NCBI GenBank assembly: GCA_016713035.1
Contig: JADJPW010000002.1
Coordinates: forward strand, 310,001-374,000
Source of the DNA: Verrucomicrobiaceae bacterium
GTDB lineage: Bacteria; Verrucomicrobiota; Verrucomicrobiia; Verrucomicrobiales; Verrucomicrobiaceae
Length of the DNA: 64,000 nucleotides
Reading direction: 5' to 3'
Made by a program: the position numbers and the translations under genes. This document shows positions 48,124 to 57,485 of this stretch, one piece after another (position 1 is the first letter of the stretch; the number at the start of each line of letters is the position of its first letter). The notes under the pieces were generated by a model. It was not told the DNA's origin. It saw only the letters and a list, made by a program, of their open reading frames with translations, and searched no databases.

Positions 48124-49257
48124 ATGTCTGATTCCTCTCCTGCGCTGTGGTTGCGCTCCCTTGTTTTTCTGATCATCTCTGGCGCGGTGGGTGCTGGTGG
48201 GTGGTATTTTTTCCAGCAGCAAAAAATCGCCGCAGAGGCTCCCAAGGCCGCCGCGAAAGCCAAAGGGGCGCAGAACATCACCACGGCCAAGGTGACTCGC
48301 GAGAGCTACGCACTCGATCTCATCGCGGTGGGCACGGTGCAGGCAGATGAGTCCATCGAGCTCAGCTCGAACGTCACGGAGACGGTCACTGCGCTGCACT
48401 TTGAGGACGGTCAGCAGGTGAAAAAAGGCACCCTGCTCGTCGAGCTCAGTGCCGCAGAGGAGCAGGCCGCGCTCTCTGCCGCGAAATCCCAACTCACGGA
48501 GCACGAGCGTGAGATCACACGCCTCCAGAGTCTGGTCAAAGATGGTGCCGCACCAGAGGCGCGGCTGGAGGAGCGCCGTACTCTGGCTGATGTGGCCAAG
48601 CAAAACATCCGCGAGGCCGAGGCGCGGCTAGCGGATCGTCACATCGTGGCTCCGTTTGATGGCTGGCTGGGGCTGCGGCGCATCAGCGTGGGGGCGCTGG
48701 TATCTCCCGGCTCGGTGATCGTATCGCTCGATAAGATCGACGTGGTGAAGATCGACTTCCAGGTGCCAGAGACGTATCTAGGCATGATCAAAGCGGGCAC
48801 CCCCATCCTGGCACGCGTCGAGTTAGCGCATGACAAGCCTTTCAAAGGGAAACTCACGCAGCTCGACTCCCGTATCGATCCGGTGACGCGAGCCGTGGCC
48901 GCGCGGGCGGAGGTGCCGAATGAGGGGCTCGTGCTGAAGCCTGGGATGCTCGTCACGGCGATATTGAGCGTGGAGCCACGCGTCTCGCTATCGGTCCCAG
49001 AGCGCTCTCTCGTGCCCGTGGGGGAAAAGGCCTTCGTCTTCGTCGTTGATGGTGAAAAAGCAAAGCGCGTGGCGGTGCAGACGGGACGTAGGAAGCCCGG
49101 CTTCATCGAAATCCTCCGTGGCATCACGGAGAATCAACTCGTCGTAGCGGATGGGCTCGTCGGTCTCCAGGATGGCATGAGCGTGACGGTCAAAGGCGAG
49201 TTCACAGGGCCGGTGAAGGCCTTTAATCCTGAAGAGATGGCCGCGCCGAGGAACTAA
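48124..49257 (+). CDS. RND efflux periplasmic adaptor (MdtA/AcrA-type)
   Basis: A 377-residue membrane fusion protein. It has an N-terminal helix (SLVFLIISGAVGAGGWYFF), a split lipoyl-like domain (VGTVQADESIELSS and DRHIVAPFDGWLGLRRISVG), an alpha-helical hairpin between them, and a beta-barrel and membrane-proximal part (LVLKPGMLVTAILSV, VADGLVGLQDGMSV). Such adaptors join an RND pump to an outer-membrane channel. Neither a pump nor a TolC-like gene is present next to it, so it is an orphan within this window. The ATG at 48124 is selected because upstream in-frame sequence does not fit the family. It overlaps the convergent esterase by 4 bases. Confidence 0.88.
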   Translation: MSDSSPALWLRSLVFLIISGAVGAGGWYFFQQQKIAAEAPKAAAKAKGAQNITTAKVTRESYALDLIAVGTVQADESIELSSNVTETVTALHFEDGQQVKKGTLLVELSAAEEQAALSAAKSQLTEHEREITRLQSLVKDGAAPEARLEERRTLADVAKQNIREAEARLADRHIVAPFDGWLGLRRISVGALVSPGSVIVSLDKIDVVKIDFQVPETYLGMIKAGTPILARVELAHDKPFKGKLTQLDSRIDPVTRAVAARAEVPNEGLVLKPGMLVTAILSVEPRVSLSVPERSLVPVGEKAFVFVVDGEKAKRVAVQTGRRKPGFIEILRGITENQLVVADGLVGLQDGMSVTVKGEFTGPVKAFNPEEMAAPRN

Positions 49258-50096
49258 TCTCGCAGATACCTGCGCAGGAAGTCAGCGACGGATTTCATGT
49301 GCTCGTCGTCATAAAACTCTGCGCCACCGTGCTTGGAGCCTGGGAGCGTGATGTGGGTGACACGGAGTGATTTTGCCTCGTAGGCACGGGCGAGCTCCGT
49401 GGACTGTGCCGGCGGCATCTGCGGATCTGCATCACCGTGGAGCAGCAGCAGCGGCGGATCACCACGATCGAGATGGGCCACGGGACTAGCGAGCTGGGCC
49501 AGAGCGGGCGTTTTCTCTGGCACATCGCCCAGGAGCAGCTTCAGCGCGGGGATGCGCACACTGAGGCCGAATGGCGTGCTCTGAGCCAGGATGGACTGCA
49601 AATTCGATGCGCCGTAAAAACTGACGATGCAGGCCACATCGCTGCTTTGATCGAGATGTGTGCCGATGCGGCCCTCTAGGACGGTGTGGCCATTGCTGAC
49701 ACCCGTGAGCGCGGCGAGGTGCCCACCTGCGCTGGAGCCGATGATGGCGATTTTTTCCGTCTGGATGCCCAGGGAGGCCGATTTCGCCCGCAGGAAGCGG
49801 ATGGCGGCCTTGATGTCATGGATCTGCGCGGGGAAGCGTGCCTGTGTGGAGAGGCGGTAGTCCACACTGGCGATGGCGTAGCCGTGCTGGAGTAGCGCCG
49901 CGATGGGGACATCACTCTTCGAGCCCGCACGCCAGGCTCCGCCATGCACATAGACGATGAGCGGTGCTTTTTCTGCCTGTGGGCGATGTAGATCGAGCCG
50001 CAGGGAGTGCCCATCGACGACGGCGTATTCGAGATCTGTCTGCGTGTCCGCATAGGCAGTGAGAGCGAGCAAAAAGAGGCAAAGGAGGGCTTTCAT
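49254..50096 (-). CDS. Secreted alpha/beta hydrolase (esterase/BD-FAE-like)
   Basis: A 280-residue protein with a signal peptide (MKALLCLFLLALTAYA) and an alpha/beta-hydrolase fold. The oxyanion-hole motif is VYVHGGAW, the nucleophile elbow is GSSAGG, the acid is in LLHGDADPQMPP, and the His is in SKHGGAEF. This looks like the BD-FAE/carbohydrate-esterase group, which removes acyl groups from plant or algal polysaccharides. Its start codon overlaps the stop of the upstream PSD1 part by one base (TGATG), so the two are likely one operon. Confidence 0.87.
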   Translation of the reverse strand: MKALLCLFLLALTAYADTQTDLEYAVVDGHSLRLDLHRPQAEKAPLIVYVHGGAWRAGSKSDVPIAALLQHGYAIASVDYRLSTQARFPAQIHDIKAAIRFLRAKSASLGIQTEKIAIIGSSAGGHLAALTGVSNGHTVLEGRIGTHLDQSSDVACIVSFYGASNLQSILAQSTPFGLSVRIPALKLLLGDVPEKTPALAQLASPVAHLDRGDPPLLLLHGDADPQMPPAQSTELARAYEAKSLRVTHITLPGSKHGGAEFYDDEHMKSVADFLRRYLRD

Positions 50097-51220
50097 CAGT
50101 CAACAAAGCTGAACTCGTTCAGATTCAAAATTACACGGCAGGTGTTCTCCAGGCCTTCACGCTGTGCGTAGGTGATGAGAGCTGCGAGCTCGTCCTTTTT
50201 CGGCTCACGCGAGAGGGCGAGGACGAAGGCATGCCGCGTTTGTGCTCCGAGGTCCGGGGCCTCCTTACTCACGCGGGAGGCGAAGTGCCGCGCCATGCTC
50301 ACGGTGAGGCCATTGTTCATCATCGCGAGAGCCTGGAGTGGGCTGAGGGACTCGTTCCGGCGGTCCACACGCATGGATGGGTCTGCGCAGTCCAGCACGG
50401 TCATGAAGGGCTGCTGCTGACTGCGCACGATGAAGCGGTAGATGCTACGGCGGTGGCTTTTCGGATCTTCTGGATCGTGCAGATGGTACTCGTAGTGCGG
50501 GGAGTGCTGCGGCTTGTCGATGATGAAGTCCTGGAAGCTCGCTCCGCCCATCGTGAGGTCCAGTTTGCCACTGACGGCGAGGATCGAGTCGCGGATGGAC
50601 TCGGCATCGAGCTTGCGGCGGTTTTGGTGGGAGAGAAATTGATTGGAGGCGTCTAACCGTGCGGCGAGGGCGGATGCGCCAGACTTTTGGCGGTAAGTCT
50701 CGGACATCACGATGAGCTTGTGCAGCGCTTTGAGTGAGCCCTTCGCCTCGTCACGGAACCACCGCGCTAGCCAGTCGAGTAGCTCAGGGTGGCTCGGCTC
50801 ACTCCCCATGAGGCCAAAGTCGTTCGCCGTTTCCACTAGGCCACGGCCAAAATGATGCTGCCACACGCGATTGACGATGCTGCGCCAGGTGAGGGCGTTG
50901 TTGCGGTCGGTGATCCACTTGGCCAAAGCGGCGCGGCGGGCGGATTCATGATCGCTGGTGGGCTGGTAGCGCAGGCCAAAGAGCTGATTGAGCGCCGTGA
51001 TGCTGCCGGGACTGACTTCTTGCGCGGGCTGCTTCATATCGCCGCGTTTGAGCACCTGGATGATGCGTGGCGTGCCGTGCGTGCCTTTGAAGGAGCCGCT
51101 GCCGTAGTGAATGGCTCCGGCATAGACTTTTTGCGGTGCGGGTAGTTGTGGCAGGGCATCACGCTGCTGGCGTGCTGCGCGGAGTTTCTTTTGGGTCGCT
51201 TCATCGGCTTGAGCGAGCAT
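50096..51220 (-). CDS. DUF1553 half of a PSD1-type protein, separated by an in-frame stop
   Basis: A 374-residue reading frame. It matches the C-terminal DUF1553 domain: ALAKWITDRNNALTWRSIVN, RVWQHHFGRGLVET, ETYRQKSGASALA, LDAESIRDSILAVSG and FVLALSREPKKDELAAL. It is in the same frame as the DUF1549 half upstream, and only a TAA plus 8 codons separate them. The first possible ATG (51220) lies inside a coiled segment, so this is unlikely to be an independent gene start. It lacks a signal peptide. Taken together the two halves form a normal-length PSD1 protein (about 870 residues). Confidence 0.82.
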   Translation of the reverse strand: MLAQADEATQKKLRAARQQRDALPQLPAPQKVYAGAIHYGSGSFKGTHGTPRIIQVLKRGDMKQPAQEVSPGSITALNQLFGLRYQPTSDHESARRAALAKWITDRNNALTWRSIVNRVWQHHFGRGLVETANDFGLMGSEPSHPELLDWLARWFRDEAKGSLKALHKLIVMSETYRQKSGASALAARLDASNQFLSHQNRRKLDAESIRDSILAVSGKLDLTMGGASFQDFIIDKPQHSPHYEYHLHDPEDPKSHRRSIYRFIVRSQQQPFMTVLDCADPSMRVDRRNESLSPLQALAMMNNGLTVSMARHFASRVSKEAPDLGAQTRHAFVLALSREPKKDELAALITYAQREGLENTCRVILNLNEFSFVD

Positions 51221-51244
51221 GAGAGCGTCTCGCTGGCGGATGAG

Positions 51245-52711
51245 TTATTGTTTATCCTCCTCACTGCGGCTTTCAGGGGCGATGCCGTCGGTGAGATTAG
51301 CCCTGCGCCAGCGTGGCGCGGCCTCGATGCTGTCGAGGGCGGTCACGGGACGATTCGCGGCGAGGTTGGGGCCCGTTTTGCTGTCATAGACCTCCATTTC
51401 GGCCAGGGCGAAGATGTAGTCTCCTCTGCGTGGCGCGAGCTTTACGGCCGTGACGCGGACGAAGCGGCCGGTGACGCCGTCATCGCCTGCGGTGCCGCTT
51501 TCAAAGGGCTTCAGGCCTGGATTGGCGAAATCGTTCATGAAAGTGGCGTCATGCTTGCGCCAGACGAGGGAGACGCCGGTTTTGAAGGTGGGATCATCGC
51601 TGACTTCGATTTTAAAGCGCAGCGGGAAGCCGAATCCTCCCCCGATGCCGCCGAAGTCATCGTAGCAGGGCTTGAGCACGATGCGCTCGACCTGCACGCT
51701 CCTGCCGAGATCGAGCTGGACCCACTTCACCGCATCCTGCGTCGGTGAAATGGCGCTGTGGTAGCCGTAGTCGGGTTTAGCGTTCGGATTGGCACTTTTC
51801 TCGGCTGCGCCGTCGATGCGCTTGCTGAGGGCGGAGTAGGCTGCGCCGGCTTTTTGCTTCAAAGGTGCCTCTAGTGCGGCGATTTCGTCGATGAGCTGCC
51901 TCTTCTGTTTCTGAAGCGTGGCAAATTTCTGCATCGAGGCGTCATCGGGATAATAATCGACCTCTGTGCGGTCGATGGCGGCAAAGACGGCCTGGAGTGA
52001 GTAGTAGTCCTCTTGGCTGATGGGATCAAATTTGTGATCATGGCACTGGGCACACTGCACGGTGAGGCTGCAAAAGGTGCCGATGGCGTTTTGCACCATG
52101 TCATCGCGATCGAGGTGGCGAGCGATCTTGCCGTCGATCTTGGATTCAGGCACCTCAGCATGGCCGATGTAGTCCCACGGCCCCGCCGCGATGAAGCCGA
52201 GTGCGGTGACGCCATCGGTGGTGCCAGGATAGAGCACATCGCCAGCGATTTGCTCCTCGATGAAGCGTGTGAAAGGCTTGTCGCCATTGAGTGCCCGAAT
52301 GACGTAGTCGCGGTAGGGCCAGGCGTTCATGCGTGGCTTGTCTTTGTCATAGCCATGCGTTTCGCCGTAGTGGACGAGGTCCAGCCAGTGGCGTGCCCAG
52401 CGCTCGCCATAACGCGGGCTGGCCAGGAGCTGATCGACGAGCTGCTCATAAGCTGCGTCTGACATCTCCGCACTCTCTGAAGGCGCAGGCGGCAGGCCAG
52501 TGAGGTCAAAGTGAAGCCTGCGGATGAGTGTGCGTGCATCGTCACGCGGGGCAGGGGAGAGGCCTTTTTCCTTCAGCTTGGCGTGGATGAAGGTGTCGAT
52601 GGAGCATGGCTGCGGCAGATCACCGCGCAGTGGCTGAAAGGCCCAGTGCTCACCGACTTCGACGGCGAGTGCAGGCGTGGCGAGGAGGGCGATGAAGGCT
52701 GCGCGGAGCAT
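51245..52711 (-). CDS. PSD1 protein N-terminal half: DUF1549, CxxCH heme motif and F5/8-type region, ends in a premature stop
   Basis: A 488-residue frame starting at the ATG at 52711 with signal peptide MLRAAFIALLATPALA. The DUF1549 part has IDTFIHAKLKEKGLSPAP, LIRRLHFDLTGLPP, WARHWLDLVHYGETHGYD and a CAQCHDHKFDPIS heme-type motif. The later part looks like an F5/8 type C or discoidin-like region (VKWVQLDLGRSVQVERIVLK, GRFVRVTAVKLAP). Proteins of this type are probably linked to polysaccharide degradation in PVC bacteria. It stops at a TAA (51245-51247) that is in frame with the DUF1553 half. This is either a true nonsense mutation or a sequence error. A GTG at 52720 is a less likely start. 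Confidence 0.85.
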   Translation of the reverse strand: MLRAAFIALLATPALAVEVGEHWAFQPLRGDLPQPCSIDTFIHAKLKEKGLSPAPRDDARTLIRRLHFDLTGLPPAPSESAEMSDAAYEQLVDQLLASPRYGERWARHWLDLVHYGETHGYDKDKPRMNAWPYRDYVIRALNGDKPFTRFIEEQIAGDVLYPGTTDGVTALGFIAAGPWDYIGHAEVPESKIDGKIARHLDRDDMVQNAIGTFCSLTVQCAQCHDHKFDPISQEDYYSLQAVFAAIDRTEVDYYPDDASMQKFATLQKQKRQLIDEIAALEAPLKQKAGAAYSALSKRIDGAAEKSANPNAKPDYGYHSAISPTQDAVKWVQLDLGRSVQVERIVLKPCYDDFGGIGGGFGFPLRFKIEVSDDPTFKTGVSLVWRKHDATFMNDFANPGLKPFESGTAGDDGVTGRFVRVTAVKLAPRRGDYIFALAEMEVYDSKTGPNLAANRPVTALDSIEAAPRWRRANLTDGIAPESRSEEDKQ

Positions 52712-52742
52712 GAGTAGCACTCACTTATACGGCGTAAGTCGG

Positions 52743-53867
52743 TTACTTTCGCCGTGGTATGTCCGTCGCGTCGAGTACGGCACCACGCAGGTTTTTGAAT
52801 TGCAGTTTCATGGTGGGAGCACCGGCTGTGAGTGTGAGCAGGAGGTAATTGTCCTCGCGGGCGTGAAACTGTGACTGCGGGTCTTTGTAGAGGTCACCAT
52901 CGCCTTTGAGGCAGGTATTGAAATACGGCAGGCTACCTGTGAGCACGGCACGGTCTGCAAAGTAGCCAAAGCCGGTGATCAGAGCGCTGCTGCGGCGGAA
53001 ATGCGCGTGCCAGGCACCTTTGGTGAGGCCTTGTAGCTGCGTCTGCTTTTCATTCATGAGTGTGAGCACGAATCCGCTCGTCGTCGTGGCCATGGTCTGG
53101 GCATACCACTTGTACTGCGGCGCATCTGCCTGCCAGGCATGGCAAGTCTGCCAGGTGCTGCCGAAATCCTGGATGTGATTCAAATCGAGCGCGATGAGGC
53201 GCAAATCGAAACCGGGGAGATCGAAGTGCCAATGCCACTCCTCACCAGGTAGAGCGAAGAAATCACGATAGGCAGTGGCCGCGACGTCATAGACGGGCTG
53301 AGGAGGTGGCTGCGGGCCACGAGGGGTGATCTCGCGGTCGTGATTGCCCAGGATGGGCATGCAGGGTGTGCTGCGGAAGAGCTCACGATGTGCATCGATG
53401 AGGGCGCTGAAGGCCCTTGTGCCTTCTTTGCCCTTTTCATGCAGGCTGGCGACATTATCGCCGCAGGTGACGAGCAGATGCACATCGTCTTGGACGATGG
53501 CGCTCACGTCTTTGCCCATGGCAAAGCCCCAATCACCGACGATGGCGATGCGGAGATCTTTGCTCGGGTAGCCTTTGAAGGTGTAGATGGGAGAGGCTTC
53601 ATCACCACTACGCACGCGGTAGTGATACAGCACGTCCCGCTGCCCTAGCGGTATCTCGACGTGGTGCAGCGTGACTTTCTCTGCCGCAGCGACTCGCTGA
53701 TCGAGCGCTGCGCTGGTGCCGAATTCCACGATGGAGTCCGCCGGCGCATCTGTTTCCCAATTGAGGACGATCTTGGAGGGATCGCTCGTCGCGTGGGTGA
53801 GCCAGATGCGCTGGATGGGCGCGGTGAAGGCCGTGGAGGTGAAAAGCAGGAGCAGCGCCCGAATCAT
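52743..53867 (-). CDS. Secreted metallophosphoesterase, purple acid phosphatase-like
   Basis: A 374-residue protein with a signal peptide (MIRALLLLFTSTAFTAP), then an N-terminal fibronectin-like purple acid phosphatase domain (ATSDPSKIVLNWETDAP, LYHYRVRSG). The calcineurin-type phosphoesterase core has VGDWGFA, TCGDNVAS and LGNHDRE, which are metal-binding motifs I-III. A clear later GHxH motif is not obvious, so some ligands may differ. The start at 53867 is preferred over an upstream in-frame ATG because it opens the signal peptide. It is separated by 2 bases from the upstream DUF1080 gene on the same strand, so it is likely co-transcribed. Confidence 0.82.
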   Translation of the reverse strand: MIRALLLLFTSTAFTAPIQRIWLTHATSDPSKIVLNWETDAPADSIVEFGTSAALDQRVAAAEKVTLHHVEIPLGQRDVLYHYRVRSGDEASPIYTFKGYPSKDLRIAIVGDWGFAMGKDVSAIVQDDVHLLVTCGDNVASLHEKGKEGTRAFSALIDAHRELFRSTPCMPILGNHDREITPRGPQPPPQPVYDVAATAYRDFFALPGEEWHWHFDLPGFDLRLIALDLNHIQDFGSTWQTCHAWQADAPQYKWYAQTMATTTSGFVLTLMNEKQTQLQGLTKGAWHAHFRRSSALITGFGYFADRAVLTGSLPYFNTCLKGDGDLYKDPQSQFHAREDNYLLLTLTAGAPTMKLQFKNLRGAVLDATDIPRRK

Positions 53868-53869
53868 GT

Positions 53870-54508
53870 CTATTCGAGCACTTTGATCTTCAGATTCCGA
53901 TACCACACGGGTGCCTGCGCTTTGCCATGGAGGCCCTGGAGGCCGATGGGGCCACTGCGGGCGAAGTCTTTGAGCGCTTTCTTGAACTTGTTCGGTGTGC
54001 CATCTGGGTTTTTGCCGATCTCGGGCCAGTTATCCAGATTCGCGTCGATGACGGTCTGGCCATTGAAGACCACGGTGACTTGGGGGCCTTTGCAGGTGAT
54101 GGTGTAGTGATTCCATTCGCCCACGGGCTTCGCGGCACTCTTGCTAGGCGGGATGGCATCATAAATGGCAGCGACCATGCCGTATTTGCTGCCGTCAGCG
54201 CTGTCGTGGACCTGTATTTCGAGGGCGGAGAGCACATCTTTGATGTTGCCGGAGCGGAGGAAGACGCCGCTGTTGGATTCCTTGGCCACTTTGAATTCCA
54301 GATCGAGGATGAAGTCGCCATACGACTCCTTCGTCCACAGAGTGTCGTGGTCTTTGGCGACGAGCTCGCCACTCGTGAAGCCCCAGCCGCCGGGAGCGAC
54401 GCTGTTGGACAGATCGGTGGCGAAGAGGTCTTTCCAGCCCGTGGTGTCTGGATGATCTGCGGCGAGGGCGAGCGTGGAGAGGAGTGAGAAGAGGGCAGTG
54501 AGTTTCAT
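53870..54508 (-). CDS. Secreted DUF1080 domain protein
   Basis: A 212-residue protein with a signal peptide (MKLTALFSLLSTLALA) and a compact DUF1080 domain: GWKDLFATDLSN, DFILDLEFKVAKESNSGVFL, ALEIQVHDSADGSKYG and GPIGLQGLHGKAQAPVWYRN. It is the third DUF1080 gene in this window. An ATG 9 bases upstream (54517) is an equal alternative start. Probably acts on oligosaccharides in the periplasm; substrate not known. Confidence 0.87.
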   Translation of the reverse strand: MKLTALFSLLSTLALAADHPDTTGWKDLFATDLSNSVAPGGWGFTSGELVAKDHDTLWTKESYGDFILDLEFKVAKESNSGVFLRSGNIKDVLSALEIQVHDSADGSKYGMVAAIYDAIPPSKSAAKPVGEWNHYTITCKGPQVTVVFNGQTVIDANLDNWPEIGKNPDGTPNKFKKALKDFARSGPIGLQGLHGKAQAPVWYRNLKIKVLE

Positions 54509-54587
54509 GGGATGCATGCAAACGTGAAGCAGGAGGCGTAGATTCCAAGTTTTATGCCGCCAGGAACGCGGCTATGGGAGCTGCCTC

Positions 54588-55814
54588 ATGCCTTTTTCAT
54601 CCCTCGGCCTCTCCGCGCCGCTCCTCCGTGCTGTCCAGCAGCATCCCGCACCCACTCCTGTGCAGTCCGCCGCCATCCCGGTGATCCTGCGTGGTGGCGA
54701 CCTGCTGGCCACGGCACAGACGGGCTCTGGAAAGACGCTGGCCTATGTGCTGCCGCTGGTGCAGCGCTGGCTGGGCACGCGGGTGGAGCGGCCGCGCCGT
54801 GTGCAGGTGCTGATCCTGGTGCCCACGCGTGAGCTAGCGGCGCAGGTCACTGAGACGGTGCGGCGCTGCGCGGTGCAGCTGCCAGAGGCGCTGCGGGTCG
54901 TCGGTGTCTATGGCGGTGTGTCGATCAATCCGCAGATGATGGCGCTGCGCGGTGGAGCGGACTTTGTGGTGGCGACGCCGGGGAGATTGCTCGATCTCAT
55001 CGATCAAAATGCACTGCATCTCGCACAAGTGGCCACGCTGGTGCTCGATGAGGCAGATCGCATGCTCGATCTGGGCTTTGCAAAAGAGCTGCGCCGCGTG
55101 CTGGCGCTGCTGCCAAAGAATCGGCAGAATTTGCTCTTCTCCGCTACTTTCCCCAAGGCGATCCAGGCCCTAGCGGATGATCTGCTGCATGCACCCGAGC
55201 GGATCGAGATCGAGGGGCCGAGCACGCAGGAGCCCATCATCGAGCAGCGAGCCATCGAGGTGGATACCGCGCTGCGCACACCGTTGCTGCGGCATTTGAT
55301 CCAGACAGAGGGCTGGAAGCGAGTGCTCGTCTTTGTCGCAAAACAATACAGCGCCGAGCACGTGGCCGATAAGCTGCGCCGTGGCGGCATCAGCGCCCTA
55401 GCCTTTCATGGTGATCTCAGCCAAGGCGCACGCATGCAGGCGCTGGCGGACTTCAAGGGCTCACAGATTCAGGTGCTGGTGGCGACAGATCTCGCAGGGC
55501 GCGGGTTGGACATCGCGCTGCTGCCTGTGGTGGTGAATTACGACCTGCCACGCTCCGCCGTGGACTACACGCACCGCATTGGCCGCACAGGCCGCGCGGG
55601 GGAGGGTGGACTGGCGGTGAGTTTCATCACAGCAGAGTCGCACGCGCATTTTTGCCTGATCGAAAAGCGCCACCGCCTGAACTTGGTGCGGGAGCATGTG
55701 CCGGGCTTCGAGCCCCAGGATCAGCCGCCTCCACCTCCCGGCACCGGTGGCATCAAAGGCCGGCGCAAAAGCAAAAAGGACAAGCTCAGGGAGCGAGCTG
55801 CACGCGGGGGCTGA
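54588..55814 (+). CDS. DEAD-box RNA helicase (RhlE-like)
   Basis: A 408-residue helicase. All core motifs are visible: Q motif area (PTPVQSAAIP), Walker A (AQTGSGKT), PTRELA, TPGR, the DEAD box (VLDEADRMLDLGFA), SAT, and in domain 2 ATDLAGRGLD and HRIGRTGRAG. The C-terminal tail is short, proline-rich then highly basic (GRRKSKKDKLRERAARGG), as in RhlE-type proteins, and probably binds RNA. Likely roles are ribosome assembly or RNA turnover. It converges with the membrane protein gene, with 2 bases between stops. Confidence 0.93.
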   Translation: MPFSSLGLSAPLLRAVQQHPAPTPVQSAAIPVILRGGDLLATAQTGSGKTLAYVLPLVQRWLGTRVERPRRVQVLILVPTRELAAQVTETVRRCAVQLPEALRVVGVYGGVSINPQMMALRGGADFVVATPGRLLDLIDQNALHLAQVATLVLDEADRMLDLGFAKELRRVLALLPKNRQNLLFSATFPKAIQALADDLLHAPERIEIEGPSTQEPIIEQRAIEVDTALRTPLLRHLIQTEGWKRVLVFVAKQYSAEHVADKLRRGGISALAFHGDLSQGARMQALADFKGSQIQVLVATDLAGRGLDIALLPVVVNYDLPRSAVDYTHRIGRTGRAGEGGLAVSFITAESHAHFCLIEKRHRLNLVREHVPGFEPQDQPPPPPGTGGIKGRRKSKKDKLRERAARGG

Positions 55815-55816
55815 GA

Positions 55817-56646
55817 TTACACCCGCACCATGTCTTTGAGCACCTGCCAGTAGAGGTAAAAACAGCCGCGCCAGGAGTAGCGGAACTCAGTTTCACCTGC
55901 TTTGACGATCAGGCCCTCGGTCAGGTTGTGATCGACCTGCACATTCATGTCACGCTGGATGTAGGCGTGGAGGAACTCCGTATCCTGCGGAGCGAGGTCC
56001 TCTGTCTCCACCGCCAGAGCTGCTAGGAACTCCAGGTGCTCACCGAGTAAGTCATCAAAGGACTGCGCAGACTCATAGCGGTTCATGAGATGCCGCGGCG
56101 CATGCTTCATCACAGCGGGAAAGGGGTAATTTGACGTGGTATAGACAGTGCCGCTCTTCGCACGGGAAGTGAGGCTCACATACGAAAAGCCCATCTCACC
56201 CTGCCGCGCCAGCGCCACACTAGCCTGCGTGCGGCTCTCCTCATGGTAAAAGAGGCGCATGAAGTGGTCCGTCTCACTCCACATCCATCCTGTGTCACCC
56301 ACTTGGACGAAATCTGCTGCTTCTGCCTCACGCGAGAGCTCATTGAGATCCGGGAAAATCTCACGCGAGGGCGGAAAGCGGTGCGAGACCGTGTTTTTCA
56401 TCGGAAAGCGCAGTCTGCGCACGCGGAACATGATCTCCATCCACGGCAGCAGCAGCCAGCCACCGATGAACAAGATGCCGCCAGCATGCTGTCCCTCCGT
56501 GAGGAAATACCCCGCCAGATACAGAGCCCCCATCAGGGCGATGGAGCCGATCTTGACGATGAGACGGCTATCAAAGGTGCGGCAGCCAAATCCAAAACCG
56601 CCAGCGCGGCCACATAAAGGATCTGCTGTAAGTTGGTGGGCTCCAT
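55817..56646 (-). CDS. Hypothetical membrane protein, probably frameshifted near its start
   Basis: About 276 residues after correction. The ATG at 56646 gives MEPTNLQQILYVAALAV, but this frame soon goes wrong. One added T in the TTTT run of the coding strand (plus-strand AAAA 56594-56597) restores AVFGFGCRTFDSRLIVKIG and joins the main frame, which has two membrane helices (ALMGALYLAGYF and ILFIGGWLLLPWMEI) and a soluble C-terminal part with VGDTGWMWSETDHFMRLFYH. Without the correction, the frame can begin only at a GTG at 56695. I do not recognise the family. It is divergent from nothing; it follows UbiE on the same strand at a distance of about 110 bases. Confidence 0.6.
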
Positions 56647-56756
56647 AGATGAAATTCGTGCTAAAAACGACCGAGAGTAAAAGACCACGCGACACGAATC
56701 AATGATCACTTTTTGTCGCAGAGACCAAATACCAACAAAAGAGCCCCCACGGAGCC

Positions 56757-57437
56757 TCACGCCGCCTTTTGGGCTTCATACAGCGAGGCGATGCCCAGAC
56801 TCAGCGCCCGCGTGGAGGCCGAGCGAAAGCCATTTTCACAGATCAGCGCCTCCATCTCCGCACCGGAGGGAAAGCGCTCAATACTGCCGCAGAGATACAC
56901 ATACGCCTCCCGCTTGCCCGTGATCCAGCCTGCCACACGAGTCATCACATGCTTCAGATAGAACAAATATAGCTGCCGGATGCCCGGCATACGCGGGATG
57001 GAGAAATCCAGCACAAAGAGCCTCCCGCCAGGCCGCAGCACGCGGCTCATCTCCTGCAGTGCCCCCGGCCAGGAAGCCATGTTCCTCAGGCCAAAACCCA
57101 CCGTCAGCACATCAAAGGCACCATCCTGAAAAGGCAGCCGCATCCCATCCGCCGCGATCAGGCGCTGGAGCGAGCGCTTTTGTGCCTCACGCATCATCGG
57201 CACGGAAAAATCCGCTCCCAGCACCTGCGCCTGCGGGCAGGCACGCTGCACCGCCTGCGCCAGATCACCACTGCCGGTAGCGAGATCGAGGACTCGGCTA
57301 GGAGCCAGTTGCGCGATACGCCGCGCCACCACACGCCGCCACAGGCAGTCGATGCCGAGGCTCAGCACATGATTTGCCAGCACATAACGACTGGCGATGC
57401 CCGCGAAGGCCTCTCTGACAAATCCGGCGTCCTGCAT
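56757..57437 (-). CDS. ubiE: Demethylmenaquinone/ubiquinone methyltransferase UbiE
   Basis: A 226-residue class I SAM-dependent methyltransferase. It has FAGIASRYVLANHVLSLGID at the N-terminus, motif I VLDLATGSGDLA, the family block FDVLTVGFGLRNM, and EMSRVLRPGGRLFVLDFS. These are typical of UbiE/MenG, which methylates demethylmenaquinone in respiratory quinone synthesis. In an organism without ubiquinone the menaquinone step is expected. It lies just downstream of a tRNA-Leu gene on the same strand. Confidence 0.93.
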   Translation of the reverse strand: MQDAGFVREAFAGIASRYVLANHVLSLGIDCLWRRVVARRIAQLAPSRVLDLATGSGDLAQAVQRACPQAQVLGADFSVPMMREAQKRSLQRLIAADGMRLPFQDGAFDVLTVGFGLRNMASWPGALQEMSRVLRPGGRLFVLDFSIPRMPGIRQLYLFYLKHVMTRVAGWITGKREAYVYLCGSIERFPSGAEMEALICENGFRSASTRALSLGIASLYEAQKAA

Positions 57438-57485
57438 GGTGGGGGGAGAAAAAAGAAACCGGGCTCTGCCATCTCCCCATCCCGA

